From positions 292,961-356,960 of the forward strand of contig NZ_JWLJ01000001.1 of NCBI RefSeq assembly GCF_000813985.1: a stretch of DNA of 64,000 bases, written 5' to 3'. The notes below the pieces were generated by a model. It did no database searches and was not told where the DNA came from. It saw only the letters and a list, made by a program, of their open reading frames with translations. This DNA is from Ruegeria sp. ANG-R. Its GTDB lineage: Bacteria; Pseudomonadota; Alphaproteobacteria; Rhodobacterales; Rhodobacteraceae. Numbering within the stretch: the stretch's first letter is position 1; the number at the start of each line of letters is the position of its first letter. Position numbers and translations under genes: made by a program. This document shows, in pieces, positions 7,997-18,930 of this stretch.

Positions 7997-9295
7997 ATGC
8001 TGAAGGATCAGGACAGGATCTTTACCAACATCTACGGGATGCACGAGCGTACTTTGAAGGGCGCGCAATCTCGCGGGCATTGGGACGGCACCGCTGGCCT
8101 GATTGAAAAAGGCCGCGACTGGATCATCCAGACGATGAAGGACTCGGGGCTGCGTGGTCGTGGCGGTGCGGGCTTCCCGACTGGTCTAAAGTGGTCATTC
8201 ATGCCCAAGGAAAGCGACGGTCGCCCATCCTATCTTGTTGTGAACGCAGACGAATCCGAGCCCGGCACCTGCAAGGACCGCGAGATCATGCGCCATGATC
8301 CGCATACGCTGATCGAGGGCTGCCTGATCGCGTCCTTCGCGATGAACGCACATACCTGCTATATCTACCTGCGCGGCGAGTATATTCGCGAGCGCGAGGC
8401 GTTGCAGGCCGCGATTGACGAAGCCTACGATGCGGGTTTGTTGGGCAAGAACGCGGCTGGCTCGGGTTGGGATTTTGACCTGTTCCTGCATCACGGCGCG
8501 GGGGCCTATATCTGCGGCGAGGAGACCGCTCTGATCGAAAGCCTTGAGGGCAAGAAGGGTATGCCGCGGATGAAACCTCCGTTCCCGGCGGGCGCGGGGC
8601 TTTATGGCTGCCCGACCACTGTGAACAATGTGGAATCGATTGCCGTTGTGCCCACCATCCTGCGCCGAGGCGCGGATTGGTTCGCGGGCTTTGGCCGTCA
8701 GAACAACGCGGGAACCAAGCTGTTTGCGATCTCGGGTCATGTGAACAACCCCTGCGTCGTTGAAGAGGCGATGTCGATCCCCTTTGAGCAACTGATCGAG
8801 ACCCATTGCGGCGGCATTCGCGGCGGTTGGGATAATCTGCTGGCGGTGATCCCGGGCGGCTCGTCGGTGCCTTGCGTGCGCGGAGAGAACATGCGCGACG
8901 CAATTATGGATTTTGACTACTTGCGCGGCGAGCTCGGATCGGGTCTTGGAACGGCGGCGGTCATCGTGATGGACAAGTCGACCGATATCATCAAGGCGAT
9001 CTGGCGGTTGTCGAAATTCTACAAGCACGAAAGCTGTGGTCAGTGCACACCGTGCCGTGAAGGCACCGGCTGGATGATGCGGGTGATGGATCGTCTGGTG
9101 CGCGGTGAGGCGGAACTGGAAGAGATCGATATGCTGTTCGATGTGACCAAACAGGTCGAAGGCCACACCATCTGCGCGCTTGGTGATGCGGCCGCATGGC
9201 CGATTCAGGGCTTGATCCGCAACTTCCGGGAAGAGATCGAGGATCGCATCAAAGCCCAGAAATCGGGCCGTATGGGTGCGATGGCAGCGGAGTAA
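7997..9295 (+). CDS. nuoF: NADH-quinone oxidoreductase subunit F
   Basis: 432 residues, the 51-kDa NADH- and FMN-binding subunit, entry point of electrons. NADH/FMN loops: [19 protein letters not shown] and [19 protein letters not shown]. Cluster N3 cysteines: [16 protein letters not shown] and [13 protein letters not shown]. Length matches the family. GAGCG precedes the ATG. It is followed after four bases by a MAPEG gene. Confidence 0.97.
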   Translation: MLKDQDRIFTNIYGMHERTLKGAQSRGHWDGTAGLIEKGRDWIIQTMKDSGLRGRGGAGFPTGLKWSFMPKESDGRPSYLVVNADESEPGTCKDREIMRHDPHTLIEGCLIASFAMNAHTCYIYLRGEYIREREALQAAIDEAYDAGLLGKNAAGSGWDFDLFLHHGAGAYICGEETALIESLEGKKGMPRMKPPFPAGAGLYGCPTTVNNVESIAVVPTILRRGADWFAGFGRQNNAGTKLFAISGHVNNPCVVEEAMSIPFEQLIETHCGGIRGGWDNLLAVIPGGSSVPCVRGENMRDAIMDFDYLRGELGSGLGTAAVIVMDKSTDIIKAIWRLSKFYKHESCGQCTPCREGTGWMMRVMDRLVRGEAELEEIDMLFDVTKQVEGHTICALGDAAAWPIQGLIRNFREEIEDRIKAQKSGRMGAMAAE

Positions 9296-9299
9296 CCCC

Positions 9300-9716
9300 A
9301 TGGAAATCTATGCCGAATATTCCCACGCGATTGCCTCGTTGGTAATCTTTACCCTGATCGTCCTGTGCCTGTCGCCGTTCTCGGCGCTGGCCAAGGCAGG
9401 CAAGGGGCTGGCGCCGGGAGCGACTCCGGATCAGGATTATTCGGACAAAGCCTACCGCCTGAACCGCGCGTATCTGAATGGTACGGAAACGCTTCCTGCG
9501 TTTCTGACCGTTACGGTTGCGGCGATCCTGCTTGGGGGAAGCCCGTTCTGGGTCAACCTGCTGGCAAGTCTGGCGCTGTTGGCGCGCATCTTGATGTTGG
9601 TGATCCACCTGCGCGGGATCGGCAAGCCGCACAGCGGTCTGCGGTCGGTGACGTATGTAGTGGGCTGGGCCTGCATGGTCGTCCTTGGTCTTATCGCTTT
9701 GGTGGCTGCGTTTTGA
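9300..9716 (+). CDS. MAPEG family membrane protein
   Basis: 138 residues with four predicted membrane helices; the MAPEG family (membrane-associated eicosanoid and glutathione metabolism) is indicated by AYRLNRAYLNGTETLPAFLT with the conserved Arg-Asn-x-x-x-N-x-x-E pattern in the second helix. Start ATG at 9300 preferred over an upstream in-frame ATG that would extend into nuoF. Bacterial MAPEG functions are mostly unknown. It sits inside the nuo operon and overlaps the next gene by TTGA. Confidence 0.8.
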   Translation: MEIYAEYSHAIASLVIFTLIVLCLSPFSALAKAGKGLAPGATPDQDYSDKAYRLNRAYLNGTETLPAFLTVTVAAILLGGSPFWVNLLASLALLARILMLVIHLRGIGKPHSGLRSVTYVVGWACMVVLGLIALVAAF

Positions 9717-10216
9717 TCCAACCTGACGGATATCACCTGGCTGAGCTGAATGTCGGTCGCTTGTTGGCGCCGACCGATGATCCGCGCGTGGCTGAATTCA
9801 TGGCCAATCTTGATCGCATCAATGGGCTTGGCAAGCGGATGCCCGGCTTTGTCTGGATGATGGAAGGCTCGGGTGAGCCGGGAACCGGTAACACCGAAAA
9901 CAGCATCGGTGATGATCCGCAGTTTGTTGCGAATCTGACGGTTTGGAAAGACGTCGCCAGCCTTGAGAAATTCGTTTGGGGGACCATCCACAAACAGTTC
10001 TACGAGCGGCGGCACGACTGGTTCGAGGTGTTGGGTGAGCAGCATTTTGTCATGTGGTGGGTCCCGGAAGGGCATCAACCCGGTTTGGAAGAAGCGTTGA
10101 ACCGTCTGGAGCATCTGCGCTCGGAAGGTCCAAGCGCGCACGCCTTTGGATGGGCGCAATTGAAACAGGCCAGCAAGTGGCGCGACAATCGTTGCGTACA
10201 GGTCGCGGCGGAGTGA
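9713..10216 (+). CDS. DUF3291 family protein
   Basis: 167 residues beginning with TTG at 9713, which overlaps the MAPEG stop by four bases. The start of the domain, HLAELNVGRLLAPTDDPRVA, and RINGLGKRMPGFVWMMEGSG match DUF3291, a ferredoxin-like alpha/beta-barrel related to heme-degrading/monooxygenase folds; WKDVASLEKFVWGTIHKQFY continues the pattern. Soluble and probably cytosolic. Function unknown. Second gene of the accessory block between nuoF and nuoG. Confidence 0.8.
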   Translation: MIQPDGYHLAELNVGRLLAPTDDPRVAEFMANLDRINGLGKRMPGFVWMMEGSGEPGTGNTENSIGDDPQFVANLTVWKDVASLEKFVWGTIHKQFYERRHDWFEVLGEQHFVMWWVPEGHQPGLEEALNRLEHLRSEGPSAHAFGWAQLKQASKWRDNRCVQVAAE

Positions 10217-10221
10217 GCGGG

Positions 10222-10296
10222 ATGAGCAAGCAATTGAAATCCATCACACACCGCCGGATGCCACTGGCGCCAGCCACGAAACAGGAGTGGCCTTAA
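10222..10296 (+). CDS. Possible 24-residue ORF coupled to a lipoprotein gene
   Basis: ATG at 10222 five bases after the DUF3291 stop, reading to a TAA that shares a base with the next ATG (TAATG). The product would be basic and short, ending ATKQEWP. Nothing is recognised. The exact coupling is suggestive; it may be only a translational bridge, and GAGCGGG upstream is a modest ribosome site. Confidence 0.25.
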   Translation: MSKQLKSITHRRMPLAPATKQEWP

Positions 10297-10652
10297 TGGC
10301 GAAACATACATACGTGACGGCGATGATTTTGGCGGGAAGCCTGCTGGTGACCGCCTGCGGAAATGCACCCTCAAAGGCGACCCGCGTGGCGTTTGACGGC
10401 GTTTTCTTTCGCGCAAGTGCCAAGCACGTGAACAAGAAGGCTGCGCCCACTGAATTCACCGTTACGGTGAACGGCGTTTCCCAATCGCTGGATGGTGCCC
10501 GCGAGGCGGGACGCTATGAGGGAATAAAATTCTGCATCGATAACTTCGGATCGTCCCGAATTGCGTGGAAAGTGGGCCCGGACACGGAACCTCAGAAGTT
10601 ACGTATTGAAAACGATAAACTGAACTTTGCCGGAACCTGTCAACGACCATGA
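10296..10652 (+). CDS. Hypothetical lipoprotein in the nuo operon
   Basis: 118 residues with a type II signal peptide: hydrophobic MILAGSLLVTACG with lipobox LVTAC, so Cys at about position 21 should be lipidated. The mature part is small, with two further Cys (KFCIDN and AGTCQRP) that may form a disulfide. The ATG at 10296 was chosen over GTG at 10287 because it fits the TAATG coupling and the signal peptide. No family recognised. Exported location is inferred, and it is hard to see how it would serve complex I. Confidence 0.6.
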   Translation: MAKHTYVTAMILAGSLLVTACGNAPSKATRVAFDGVFFRASAKHVNKKAAPTEFTVTVNGVSQSLDGAREAGRYEGIKFCIDNFGSSRIAWKVGPDTEPQKLRIENDKLNFAGTCQRP

Positions 10653-10750
10653 GCCATCGTATCGCATATCATGGCCGGACCAGCGGACCGCTATTGCATA
10701 GCAACCGTTCAACCCGCCGTCTTGGGGAACCCAAGACGAAAGGAAATGTC

Positions 10751-11155
10751 ATGTCTGTTGTAAGACTGGTTGCCGCGATTTGTGTGATCTCTGTCCCCGT
10801 TCTGGCCGAGGCGAAGCCGCCCTTGAGGGATGTCAAAGAGATCGACAATGAACTCTATTACATCGCCATCGCAAATGAGATTTCGGAATATTGCCCGTCG
10901 ATCAGCGGGCGCCGGCTCAAGGCGATCGGGGTGATGTGGGGATTGAAATCCAAAGCAAACAAGCTGGGGTATTCGGACAAGGAAATCCGGGCCTACGTGG
11001 AATCGGATGCCGAAAAGGATCGTATGCGCGCCAAGGGTGAAACCTATCTGGCCCAGAACGGTGTGTCTTATGACAACCCCAGTTCCTTCTGCACGTTGGG
11101 TCAGAGGGAAATCGAAAGAAACAGCGCCATTGGCGTGTATTTGAGGGCGAACTAG
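10751..11155 (+). CDS. DUF5333-like secreted protein
   Basis: 134 residues. The ATG at 10751 has AAAGGAA upstream and opens a signal peptide (MSVVRLVAAICVISVPVLAE, cut near AEA). The mature protein resembles DUF5333, a family seen in Rhodobacterales nuo operons; two Cys (YCPSIS and FCTLG) could pair. The name is from memory of the family. An upstream in-frame ATG at 10649 would overlap the lipoprotein gene but lacks the signal-peptide form. It lies three bases before nuoG. Periplasmic role unknown. Confidence 0.65.
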   Translation: MSVVRLVAAICVISVPVLAEAKPPLRDVKEIDNELYYIAIANEISEYCPSISGRRLKAIGVMWGLKSKANKLGYSDKEIRAYVESDAEKDRMRAKGETYLAQNGVSYDNPSSFCTLGQREIERNSAIGVYLRAN

Positions 11156-11158
11156 GCC

Positions 11159-13180
11159 ATGTCTGACCTCCGCAAAGTCAATATCGACGGGCAGGAAATC
11201 GAAGTCGATGGTGCGATGACTCTGATCCAGGCTTGCGAACAGGCCGGAGTTGAGGTGCCGCGCTTCTGCTATCACGAGCGTCTGTCCATCGCCGGCAACT
11301 GCCGGATGTGTCTGGTCGAGGTCGTGGGCGGGCCGCCGAAACCGGCGGCCTCCTGCGCGATGCAGGTACGCGATCTGCGTCCGGGGCCGGAAGGGCAGGC
11401 TCCCGAGGTCAAAACCAACTCGCCCATGGTCAAGAAAGCCCGCGAAGGGGTGATGGAGTTTCTGCTGATCAACCACCCGCTGGACTGCCCGATTTGTGAT
11501 CAGGGCGGCGAGTGCGATCTGCAGGATCAGGCAATGGCCTATGGTCTGTCGGGCTCGCGTTTCAAGGAAGCGAAACGAGCCGTTGACGATCTGGATCTGG
11601 GGCCGCTGGTCGGGACAGCGATGACTCGATGCATCAGCTGCACCCGTTGTGTGCGGTTTACAACCGAAGTGGCCGGGATCACCCAGATGGGGCAGACGGG
11701 ACGCGGTGAGGATGCTGAGATCACCTCGTATCTGAACCAGACGCTGGATTCGAACCTGCAGGGCAACATCATCGATCTGTGCCCGGTCGGGGCTTTGACC
11801 TCGAAACCTTATGCTTTCACCGCCCGTCCTTGGGAGCTGACCAAGACCGAATCCATCGACGTCATGGATGCCCTTGGTTCCAATATCCGAGTGGATACGA
11901 AGGGCCGCGAAGTCATGCGGTTTCTGCCGCGCAACCATGATGGCGTGAACGAAGAGTGGATCAGCGACAAGACCCGATTTGTCTGGGATGGTCTGCGCCG
12001 GCAGCGTCTGGACAAGCCTTACGTGCGCGAAAACGGCAAGCTGCGCCCAGCCACGTGGCCAGAAGCGCTGAGCAAGGCGGCGGAAGCCCTGAAAGGGGCT
12101 GAAAAACCGGCAGGCCTTGTGGGCGATCTGGCTCCGGTCGAAGCGGTATTCGCGCTAAAGCAAATGATCGAAGGACAGGGCGGTGTGGTCGAATGCCGTA
12201 CCGATGGCGCGAAACTGCCTGCGGGCAACCGTGCGGCTTATGCGGGGACGGCGGCAATCGAGGACATCGACGCCGCCGAGCGCATTTTGCTGATCGGTAC
12301 AAACCCGCGAGATGAGGCACCGGTTCTGAATGCGCGTATCCGCAAGGCCTGGGCGCACGGGGCCGAGGTGGCGATGGTCGGGCCATCGGTCGATTTGACC
12401 TATGATTATCACCATGTAGGAGATGACCGCGAGGCGCTTCGGAAGGTCGTCGATATGGGCGGTGATGAAACGATCAGAGGCAAACGCTCGTTGGTCATCG
12501 TTGGGCAGGGTGCTCTGCAAGAGGCTGATGGTGCCGCAGTGCTTGCCGCCGCGCAAACCATTGCGGCAAATACCGATAGCGGTCTGATCGTTCTGCACAC
12601 AGCTGCCGCACGCGTAGGTGCGATGGATGTGGATGCCACAAACGACAGCGGTATGGACGCAATCAGCGCGGCGGATGTGATCTATAACCTCGGCGCGGAT
12701 GAAGTCGAAATCGGTGAAGGTGCCTTTGTGATCTATCAGGGCAGCCATGGTGACCGGGGCGCGCACCGCGCTGACGTGATCCTGCCGGGCGCCGCCTATA
12801 CCGAGGAAAACGGCCTGTTCGTAAACACCGAAGGCCGCCCACAGCTTGCGATGCGCGCCGGGTTCGCTCCCGGCCAGGCCAAAGAGAATTGGGCTATTCT
12901 GCGCGCCCTGTCCGCCGAGCTGAATGCCACGCTGCCCTTTGACTCGCTGGCGCAACTCCGTACCGCTCTGATCGAGGCCGTGCCGCATCTGGCACGTATC
13001 GACGAAGTGATCGAGAACGAGGTTCAAACGTTGGATGCTGGCCCGCTTGGCAAGGCGACGTTCCGCAACGCAGTTCAGGATTTCTATCTGACCAACCCAA
13101 TCGCGCGGGCCTCGCAACTGATGGCCGACCTGTCGGCGCAAGCGCAGGCGCGCAAGGCCGAGAAGATTGCTGCGGAATGA
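11159..13180 (+). CDS. nuoG: NADH-quinone oxidoreductase subunit G
   Basis: 673 residues, the 75-kDa peripheral subunit. N-terminal ferredoxin domain with [19 protein letters not shown] and ASCAM ([2Fe-2S] N1b), then [19 protein letters not shown] (His-ligated N5) and [10 protein letters not shown] with CPVGALTSK (N4). A molybdopterin-oxidoreductase-like domain without cofactor fills the rest. Length fits the short alphaproteobacterial form. 204 bases without a convincing gene separate it from nuoH. Confidence 0.97.
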   Translation: MSDLRKVNIDGQEIEVDGAMTLIQACEQAGVEVPRFCYHERLSIAGNCRMCLVEVVGGPPKPAASCAMQVRDLRPGPEGQAPEVKTNSPMVKKAREGVMEFLLINHPLDCPICDQGGECDLQDQAMAYGLSGSRFKEAKRAVDDLDLGPLVGTAMTRCISCTRCVRFTTEVAGITQMGQTGRGEDAEITSYLNQTLDSNLQGNIIDLCPVGALTSKPYAFTARPWELTKTESIDVMDALGSNIRVDTKGREVMRFLPRNHDGVNEEWISDKTRFVWDGLRRQRLDKPYVRENGKLRPATWPEALSKAAEALKGAEKPAGLVGDLAPVEAVFALKQMIEGQGGVVECRTDGAKLPAGNRAAYAGTAAIEDIDAAERILLIGTNPRDEAPVLNARIRKAWAHGAEVAMVGPSVDLTYDYHHVGDDREALRKVVDMGGDETIRGKRSLVIVGQGALQEADGAAVLAAAQTIAANTDSGLIVLHTAAARVGAMDVDATNDSGMDAISAADVIYNLGADEVEIGEGAFVIYQGSHGDRGAHRADVILPGAAYTEENGLFVNTEGRPQLAMRAGFAPGQAKENWAILRALSAELNATLPFDSLAQLRTALIEAVPHLARIDEVIENEVQTLDAGPLGKATFRNAVQDFYLTNPIARASQLMADLSAQAQARKAEKIAAE

Positions 13181-13384
13181 GCCGGACCTGCGTCATATCG
13201 CAGACAGGTGCGGGGGCCGGGTGGCAGATAGCCGCGCCAGAAATGCGTGTGAAACCCAAGATTAAGGGTGGCGTAACAACGGCAGATGCTGTTTACACCA
13301 ACGCGCCGACCCAGCCGCAGTTTGCGCAGGCATATGGCCTTAGCATCGCTCGCGGAAAACGGAATACCCACGGTGTGAGGACCA
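13181..13384. other. nuoG-nuoH gap without a convincing gene
   Basis: 204 bases. A 71-codon frame at 13177-13392 overlaps nuoG by ATGA and runs into nuoH, but its product shows no domain, no membrane segment and no protein-like composition. No hairpin with a T-tract is seen. GTGAGGA just before 13385 serves nuoH. It is the longest unfilled gap in the operon. Confidence 0.5.
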
Positions 13385-14422
13385 ATGGCTGATTTCTTTA
13401 ACACCCCAGGCGGAATAGCCATCATCATTCTGGCGCAAGTGCTTGCTGTCGTTGCGTTCGTGATGATTTCACTGCTGTTCCTTGTCTACGGCGACCGCAA
13501 GATCTGGGCCGCAGTTCAGATGCGCCGGGGCCCCAACGTGGTTGGCGTTTACGGATTGCTGCAATCTGTAGCCGACGCCCTGAAATATGTGGTCAAAGAA
13601 GTTGTCATCCCTGCGGGTGCGGACCGAACGGTCTTTATCCTCGCGCCGCTGACATCCTTTGTTCTGGCGATGATCGCCTGGGCCGTTATCCCATTCAACG
13701 ACGGCTGGGTTCTGTCGGATATCAACGTCGCCATCCTGTATGTTTTCGCCGTGTCTTCTCTGGAAGTTTATGGCGTGATTATGGGCGGTTGGGCGTCGAA
13801 CTCAAAGTACCCGTTCCTCGGCTCTCTGCGCTCAGCCGCGCAGATGATTTCTTATGAGGTGTCCATCGGCCTGATCATCATCGGCATCATCATTTCGACC
13901 GGTTCGATGAATTTCGGCGACATCGTCCGCGCGCAGGACGGTTCATTCGGGTTCTTCAGCTGGTACTGGTTACCGCATTTCCCGATGGTCTTCCTGTTCT
14001 TCATCTCGGCTCTGGCCGAGACCAACCGCCCGCCTTTCGATCTGCCTGAGGCGGAATCCGAGCTCGTGGCCGGTTATCAGGTCGAATACTCCGCCACGCC
14101 CTTCTTGCTGTTCATGGCGGGCGAGTACATTGCCATCTTCCTGATGTGCGCCCTGACCACGCTGCTGTTCTTCGGCGGCTGGCTATCTCCGATCCCCGGC
14201 CTGCCCGACGGAGTGCTTTGGATGGTCGCCAAGATGGCATTCTTCTTCTTCATCTTCGCGATGGTCAAGGCGATCACGCCGCGCTACCGCTATGATCAGC
14301 TGATGCGTTTGGGCTGGAAAGTCTTCCTGCCCTTCTCGCTGGTCTGGGTGGTGTTCGTTGCCTTCGCGGCGAAATTCGACTGGTTCTGGGGCGCGTTTGC
14401 CCGTTGGAGCGTAGGAGGCTGA
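13385..14422 (+). CDS. nuoH: NADH-quinone oxidoreductase subunit H
   Basis: 345 residues, eight or nine membrane helices. NuoH bridges peripheral and membrane arms and completes the quinone chamber. Family segments: [40 protein letters not shown] (with the conserved acidic funnel residues) and [22 protein letters not shown] start with GTGAGGA upstream. One base separates it from nuoI. Confidence 0.97.
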   Translation: MADFFNTPGGIAIIILAQVLAVVAFVMISLLFLVYGDRKIWAAVQMRRGPNVVGVYGLLQSVADALKYVVKEVVIPAGADRTVFILAPLTSFVLAMIAWAVIPFNDGWVLSDINVAILYVFAVSSLEVYGVIMGGWASNSKYPFLGSLRSAAQMISYEVSIGLIIIGIIISTGSMNFGDIVRAQDGSFGFFSWYWLPHFPMVFLFFISALAETNRPPFDLPEAESELVAGYQVEYSATPFLLFMAGEYIAIFLMCALTTLLFFGGWLSPIPGLPDGVLWMVAKMAFFFFIFAMVKAITPRYRYDQLMRLGWKVFLPFSLVWVVFVAFAAKFDWFWGAFARWSVGG

Positions 14423-14423
14423 T

Positions 14424-14918
14424 ATGACTCAAATCGACTACACCCGCGCTGCCAAGTATTTCCTGCTGCAGGATTTCTGGGTCGGTATGAAGCTGGGGCT
14501 GAAGTACTTCTTCGCCCCCAAAGCCACCGTGAACTACCCGCATGAAAAGGGCCCTCTGTCGCCGCGGTTCCGGGGCGAACACGCTCTGCGTCGTTATCCG
14601 AATGGCGAGGAACGCTGCATCGCCTGTAAACTGTGCGAGGCGATTTGCCCTGCGCAAGCCATCACCATCGACGCCGAGCCACGCGAAGACGGCAGCCGCC
14701 GCACCACGCGCTATGACATTGACATGACCAAATGCATCTATTGCGGATTCTGTCAGGAAGCCTGCCCGGTCGATGCCATCGTCGAAGGCCCGAATTTTGA
14801 GTTCGCCACGGAAACCCGCGAAGAGCTGTTCTATGACAAGGAAAAACTGCTCGACAACGGTGAACGCTGGGAAGCCGAGATTGCCCGCAATCTTGAAATG
14901 GATGCACCGTACAGATGA
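14424..14918 (+). CDS. nuoI: NADH-quinone oxidoreductase subunit I
   Basis: 164 residues, the TYKY/23-kDa ferredoxin-like subunit with two [4Fe-4S] clusters (N6a, N6b). Motifs: [16 protein letters not shown] and [16 protein letters not shown]. It relays electrons from NuoG to NuoB. Length typical. An ATGA overlap couples it to the next, non-subunit, gene. Confidence 0.97.
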   Translation: MTQIDYTRAAKYFLLQDFWVGMKLGLKYFFAPKATVNYPHEKGPLSPRFRGEHALRRYPNGEERCIACKLCEAICPAQAITIDAEPREDGSRRTTRYDIDMTKCIYCGFCQEACPVDAIVEGPNFEFATETREELFYDKEKLLDNGERWEAEIARNLEMDAPYR

Positions 14919-15325
14919 GTGACAGCCCGACAAATCCGTTCGAGCTGATGATGAAGCAAGCTCAGGACATGGCCAAGGCGATGAACCCGGCGATGGAGAA
15001 TTTCTCGCCCAAAGGGTTCGAGGCGTTGTGGCCGACCATGCCCAAAGAAGTCATGGAGATGATGTTCGGCAACACCGTCAACAAGGATGGGCTGGATGCC
15101 AAGACGCGCCTGCTGCTGACGCTGGCCGGGCTGACCTGTCAGGGCGCGCAGGCGGATGCGGCGGTGCGTCAGACCGTGCGGCACGCGCTTGAGGCCGGTG
15201 CCAAGAAACAAGAGATCGTGGAAACGATCGGTCAGATGTCGGTCTTTGCCGGCATCCCGGCCATGACCCGCGCGCTGGATCTGGCGCAAGAGGTTCTTGG
15301 CGATAACGAGGATGAGGATCAATGA
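14915..15325 (+). CDS. Carboxymuconolactone decarboxylase (AhpD-like) family protein
   Basis: 136 residues of the all-helical CMD fold, seen in [20 protein letters not shown] and [20 protein letters not shown]. The usual AhpD CxxC redox pair is missing; only one Cys (LTCQG) is present, so a thiol-disulfide role is doubtful. Met-rich N-terminus ([15 protein letters not shown]). It overlaps nuoI and nuoJ by ATGA on both sides, so it is firmly embedded in the operon. Its function there is unknown. Confidence 0.82.
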   Translation: MSDSPTNPFELMMKQAQDMAKAMNPAMENFSPKGFEALWPTMPKEVMEMMFGNTVNKDGLDAKTRLLLTLAGLTCQGAQADAAVRQTVRHALEAGAKKQEIVETIGQMSVFAGIPAMTRALDLAQEVLGDNEDEDQ

Positions 15326-15924
15326 CCGTCTTTGCCTTCTATCTGTTTGCCATCAGCGCCATCACCGGCGGGCTGTTCACGGTAATCAGCCGTCAGCCGG
15401 TGCACTCGGTGCTGTGGCTGATCCTGTCCTTTCTATCCGCGGCGGGGCTGTTCGTGCTGCTGGGGGCCGAGTTCGTGGCGATGCTGCTGATCATCGTCTA
15501 TGTCGGCGCGGTCGCGGTGTTGTTCCTGTTCGTGGTGATGATGCTGGACGTGGACTTTGCCGAGCTCAAGGCCGAGATGGCGCGTTATATGCCGCTGGCC
15601 CTGCTGATCGGTCTGGTCATCCTGATGCAGTTCGTCATGGCCTTTGGCGCATGGGACAGCGCGCAGGGCGCCGCCGCCAATCTGGCGCAGCCGGTCCCGG
15701 CGGACCGACATAACACCGAGGCGCTGGGTGTCATCCTTTACGATCAATACTTCCTTCTATTCCAACTGGCGGGCCTGATCCTGCTGGTGGCTATGATCGG
15801 CGCAATAGTGCTGACGCTGCGCCACCGTCAGGACATCAAGCGTCAGGACATCATCGGCCAGATGATGCGCGACCCGGCCAAGGCGATGGAGTTGAAGGAC
15901 GTGAAACCGGGGCAGGGGTTGTAG
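15322..15924 (+). CDS. nuoJ: NADH-quinone oxidoreductase subunit J
   Basis: 200 residues, five membrane helices, membrane-arm subunit. The conserved third helix with its pi-bulge region reads [20 protein letters not shown]. Start overlaps the CMD gene by ATGA. Followed after three bases by a DUF4262 gene rather than directly by nuoK, an unusual break in the otherwise tight J-K pair. Confidence 0.96.
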   Translation: MTVFAFYLFAISAITGGLFTVISRQPVHSVLWLILSFLSAAGLFVLLGAEFVAMLLIIVYVGAVAVLFLFVVMMLDVDFAELKAEMARYMPLALLIGLVILMQFVMAFGAWDSAQGAAANLAQPVPADRHNTEALGVILYDQYFLLFQLAGLILLVAMIGAIVLTLRHRQDIKRQDIIGQMMRDPAKAMELKDVKPGQGL

Positions 15925-15927
15925 TCG

Positions 15928-16443
15928 ATGCCTGATTTGCCGGAAGTGAGTGACTTTACAAAGAACACCATCGCATTGGTTGATGAGTTTGGTTGGGCGT
16001 TTACAAGCGTCTTTCCAACCGCAGATGATCCCGAGGAAACCCCAGAGTTTTCATACTCAACCAATCTGGATGAGTTTTGTGGCCTTCCCGAATTGATCGT
16101 TTTTGGCCTGCCCAAGGACACAGCGCACAGAATTGTCTCGGATATTGTGGATCGCGCAAAGTCTGGTTGGGTTTGGGAGGGCGGTAACGCAAAACTCGAC
16201 GAGATCATCGAGAACTACCCTGTGGAATTGAGACCTGTTCACCCTTCAAATCTTGATAACCACTTCGGCGCGAGCGTTGCGTTTCGGGAAGCAACGAAGC
16301 GTCCAAAACTTGGAAATGCGCTTCAAGTGTTTTGGCCTGATCGCGATGGCGCGATGCCTTGGGAAGCTGAGAATGCACCTTGGTATCAACCGCAGTTGGA
16401 TCGGCCTGATAATGAAAGTGCTGCAAAAGGCTTAGGATCATGA
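15928..16443 (+). CDS. DUF4262 family protein inserted between nuoJ and nuoK
   Basis: 171 residues. The DUF4262 core is plain: [45 protein letters not shown] and [15 protein letters not shown]. Soluble, function unknown; members are usually found in unrelated contexts. Its GC content is noticeably lower than nuoJ and nuoK, and it is joined to nuoK by an ATGA overlap. This looks like an insertion that kept translational coupling. No reason to think it belongs to complex I. Confidence 0.85.
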   Translation: MPDLPEVSDFTKNTIALVDEFGWAFTSVFPTADDPEETPEFSYSTNLDEFCGLPELIVFGLPKDTAHRIVSDIVDRAKSGWVWEGGNAKLDEIIENYPVELRPVHPSNLDNHFGASVAFREATKRPKLGNALQVFWPDRDGAMPWEAENAPWYQPQLDRPDNESAAKGLGS

Positions 16444-16745
16444 TCGGACTTGAACACTATCTTACGGTCGCGGCGACGCTGTTCGTCATCGGCATCTTCG
16501 GTCTCTTCCTGAACCGCAAGAACGTCATCATCCTGCTGATGAGCATCGAACTGATGCTGCTGGCGGTGAATATCAACCTCGTGGCGTTTTCCAGCTTCCT
16601 CGGCGATTTGGTCGGGCAGGTGTTTACGCTGTTCGTGCTGACCGTTGCGGCGGCCGAGGCGGCGATTGGGCTGGCCATTCTGGTCTGCTTCTTCCGCAAC
16701 CGCGGCACCATCGCGGTTGAAGACGTCAATATGATGAAGGGCTAA
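16440..16745 (+). CDS. nuoK: NADH-quinone oxidoreductase subunit K
   Basis: 101 residues, three membrane helices with the conserved Glu residues of the proton path in [20 protein letters not shown] and [20 protein letters not shown]. Membrane-arm subunit. ATG at 16440 overlaps the DUF4262 stop. Seven bases to nuoL. Confidence 0.97.
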   Translation: MIGLEHYLTVAATLFVIGIFGLFLNRKNVIILLMSIELMLLAVNINLVAFSSFLGDLVGQVFTLFVLTVAAAEAAIGLAILVCFFRNRGTIAVEDVNMMKG

Positions 16746-16752
16746 GAGAACT

Positions 16753-18930
16753 ATGGAAACCACCATCCTCTTTGCCCCGCTGGTGGGCGCGCTGCTCTGC
16801 GGGTTTGGCTGGCGCTTTATCGGTGAGAAGGCAGCCATGTGGACCGCCACGGGCCTGCTGTTTCTGGCCTGTCTGCTGTCGTGGATCGTGTTCTTCACCT
16901 TCGACGGCGTCACCCAACAGATCGAGATCATGCGCTGGATCGAGAGTGGCTCGCTGTCGACAAGCTGGGCCATTCGCCTCGACCGATTGACCGCTATTAT
17001 GCTGATCGTGGTGACAACTGTCTCGGCGTTGGTGCACCTCTATTCCTTCGGCTACATGGATCACGACCCGCAATGGCGCGAGGGCGAGAGTTATAAGCCG
17101 CGTTTCTTTGCCTATCTGTCCTTCTTCACCTTCGCCATGCTGATGCTGGTGACGGCGGACAATCTGGTTCAGATGTTCTTTGGCTGGGAAGGCGTGGGCG
17201 TTGCCTCTTATCTGCTGATTGGCTTCTACTATCGCAAACCCTCGGCCAATGCTGCGGCGATGAAAGCGTTCATCGTTAACCGGGTTGGCGACTTTGGCTT
17301 TGCGCTGGGGATCTTCGCGCTGTTCTTCCTGACAGACAGCATCAACTTTTCGGACATTTTCGCGGCGGCTCCGGCGCTGGCGGAAGAAAAGCTGCACTTC
17401 CTGTGGGGGGAGTGGACTGCTGTCGAAGTGATCTGTGTACTGCTGTTCATCGGTGCCATGGGTAAATCGGCGCAGTTGATCCTGCACACCTGGTTGCCGG
17501 ACGCGATGGAAGGCCCGACGCCGGTGTCGGCCCTGATCCACGCCGCGACCATGGTAACGGCGGGCGTATTCCTGGTCTGCCGCATGTCGCCGCTGATGGA
17601 GTTTGCACCGGGCGCGACCGGGTTCATCACCTTCCTTGGCGCCTCGACCGCGTTCTTTGCGGCGACCGTGGGTCTGGTGCAGACCGACATCAAGCGCGTC
17701 ATCGCGTATTCGACCTGCTCCCAGTTGGGTTACATGTTCGTCGCGGCTGGCGTTGGCATGTATTCGGCGGCGATGTTCCACTTGTTTACACACGCCTTCT
17801 TCAAGGCGCTGTTGTTCCTCGGGGCCGGTTCGGTGATCCACGCGATGCATCACGAGCAGGAGATGACCGAGTATGGTGGGCTTCGTAAGAAAATCCCCTA
17901 TACCTTCTGGGCGATGATGATCGGAACGCTGGCCATTACCGGTGTTGGTATTCCGCTTACTCAGATTGGTTTCGCAGGGTTCCTCTCGAAAGACGCGATC
18001 ATCGAAAGCGCATTTGCTGGCGGAACCGGATACGCGTTCTGGATGCTGGTGACCGCGGCGATGTTCACCTCGTTCTACAGCTGGCGGCTGATCTTCCTGA
18101 CCTTCTACGGAGAGGAGCGGGGCGACAAGCATACGCATGAGCACGCGCATGAAAGCCCGATGAGCATGTTGATCCCGCTGGGTGTGCTGTCGCTCGGAGC
18201 GGTGTTCGCCGGGATGATCTGGTACGGCAACTTCTTTGGCCATACGGATAAGGTCGGCAAGTTCTATGGCATTCCCGTTGCGGAAGCCTCGGAACACGCT
18301 GAGGGTCACGATGCCGATACCCATGCTGCGCATGAGGCGGACGGGACTGCAGACGCACATCACGGCGAAGACAGCCACGCAGATGACGCACATGCCGACA
18401 CGGCCCATGCGGATGAGGGTCACGACGGTAAAGACGCGCATGGCGGTGATCACCACTATGTCTTTTCCGGCCAGCCGGGTGAGGGTGCGATCTATATTGC
18501 ACCGGACAACCATGTGCTGGACGAGGCCCATGCGGCGCCGAAATGGGTCAAGGTTTCGCCCTTCGTTGCGATGCTGCTTGGGTTTGTGGTGGCCTATTGG
18601 TTCTACATCGTGGACACCTCTCTGCCCGCGCGTTTGGCTGCCAACCAGCGCCCGCTGTACCTGTTCCTCAAGAACAAGTGGTACTTTGACGAGATCTACG
18701 ACGCGATCTTCGTCAAACCCACCGTGGCCCTTGGCCGGTTCCTGTGGAAACGCGGGGATGGCGGCACCATTGACGGCTTCCTGAACGGGGTCGCCATGGG
18801 CGTTGTTCCGTTCTTCACCCGCCTCGCGGGCAAGGCGCAGACGGGTTATATCTTTACTTACGCCTTCTGGATGGTCTTGGGCATCGCCGCCCTTGTCACC
18901 TGGATGTCTATCGGCGGAGGCGCACACTAA
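16753..18930 (+). CDS. nuoL: NADH-quinone oxidoreductase subunit L with His/Asp-rich insertion
   Basis: 725 residues; an antiporter-like proton-pumping subunit at the distal end of the membrane arm. Core motifs: [20 protein letters not shown] and [20 protein letters not shown]. The lateral helix region near the C-terminus is present. Between transmembrane parts at about residues 457-570 lies a very His/Asp/Glu/Ala-rich hydrophilic stretch (first HTHEHAHES, later many HAD/HGED repeats), which is absent in E. coli NuoL and probably makes the protein longer than the usual ~610-700. It ends in a TAATG junction with nuoM. Confidence 0.96.
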   Translation: METTILFAPLVGALLCGFGWRFIGEKAAMWTATGLLFLACLLSWIVFFTFDGVTQQIEIMRWIESGSLSTSWAIRLDRLTAIMLIVVTTVSALVHLYSFGYMDHDPQWREGESYKPRFFAYLSFFTFAMLMLVTADNLVQMFFGWEGVGVASYLLIGFYYRKPSANAAAMKAFIVNRVGDFGFALGIFALFFLTDSINFSDIFAAAPALAEEKLHFLWGEWTAVEVICVLLFIGAMGKSAQLILHTWLPDAMEGPTPVSALIHAATMVTAGVFLVCRMSPLMEFAPGATGFITFLGASTAFFAATVGLVQTDIKRVIAYSTCSQLGYMFVAAGVGMYSAAMFHLFTHAFFKALLFLGAGSVIHAMHHEQEMTEYGGLRKKIPYTFWAMMIGTLAITGVGIPLTQIGFAGFLSKDAIIESAFAGGTGYAFWMLVTAAMFTSFYSWRLIFLTFYGEERGDKHTHEHAHESPMSMLIPLGVLSLGAVFAGMIWYGNFFGHTDKVGKFYGIPVAEASEHAEGHDADTHAAHEADGTADAHHGEDSHADDAHADTAHADEGHDGKDAHGGDHHYVFSGQPGEGAIYIAPDNHVLDEAHAAPKWVKVSPFVAMLLGFVVAYWFYIVDTSLPARLAANQRPLYLFLKNKWYFDEIYDAIFVKPTVALGRFLWKRGDGGTIDGFLNGVAMGVVPFFTRLAGKAQTGYIFTYAFWMVLGIAALVTWMSIGGGAH

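Noticed and set aside
13177..13392. 71-codon frame between nuoG and nuoH with ATGA overlap
   Set aside because: Coupling is neat but the product has no protein-like pattern and it overlaps the nuoH start; kept only as a described gap.
16726..18927. 733-codon open frame on the minus strand across nuoL
   Set aside because: Exact antisense of nuoL; His/Arg/Gln-rich product without domains, produced by the codon bias of the real gene.
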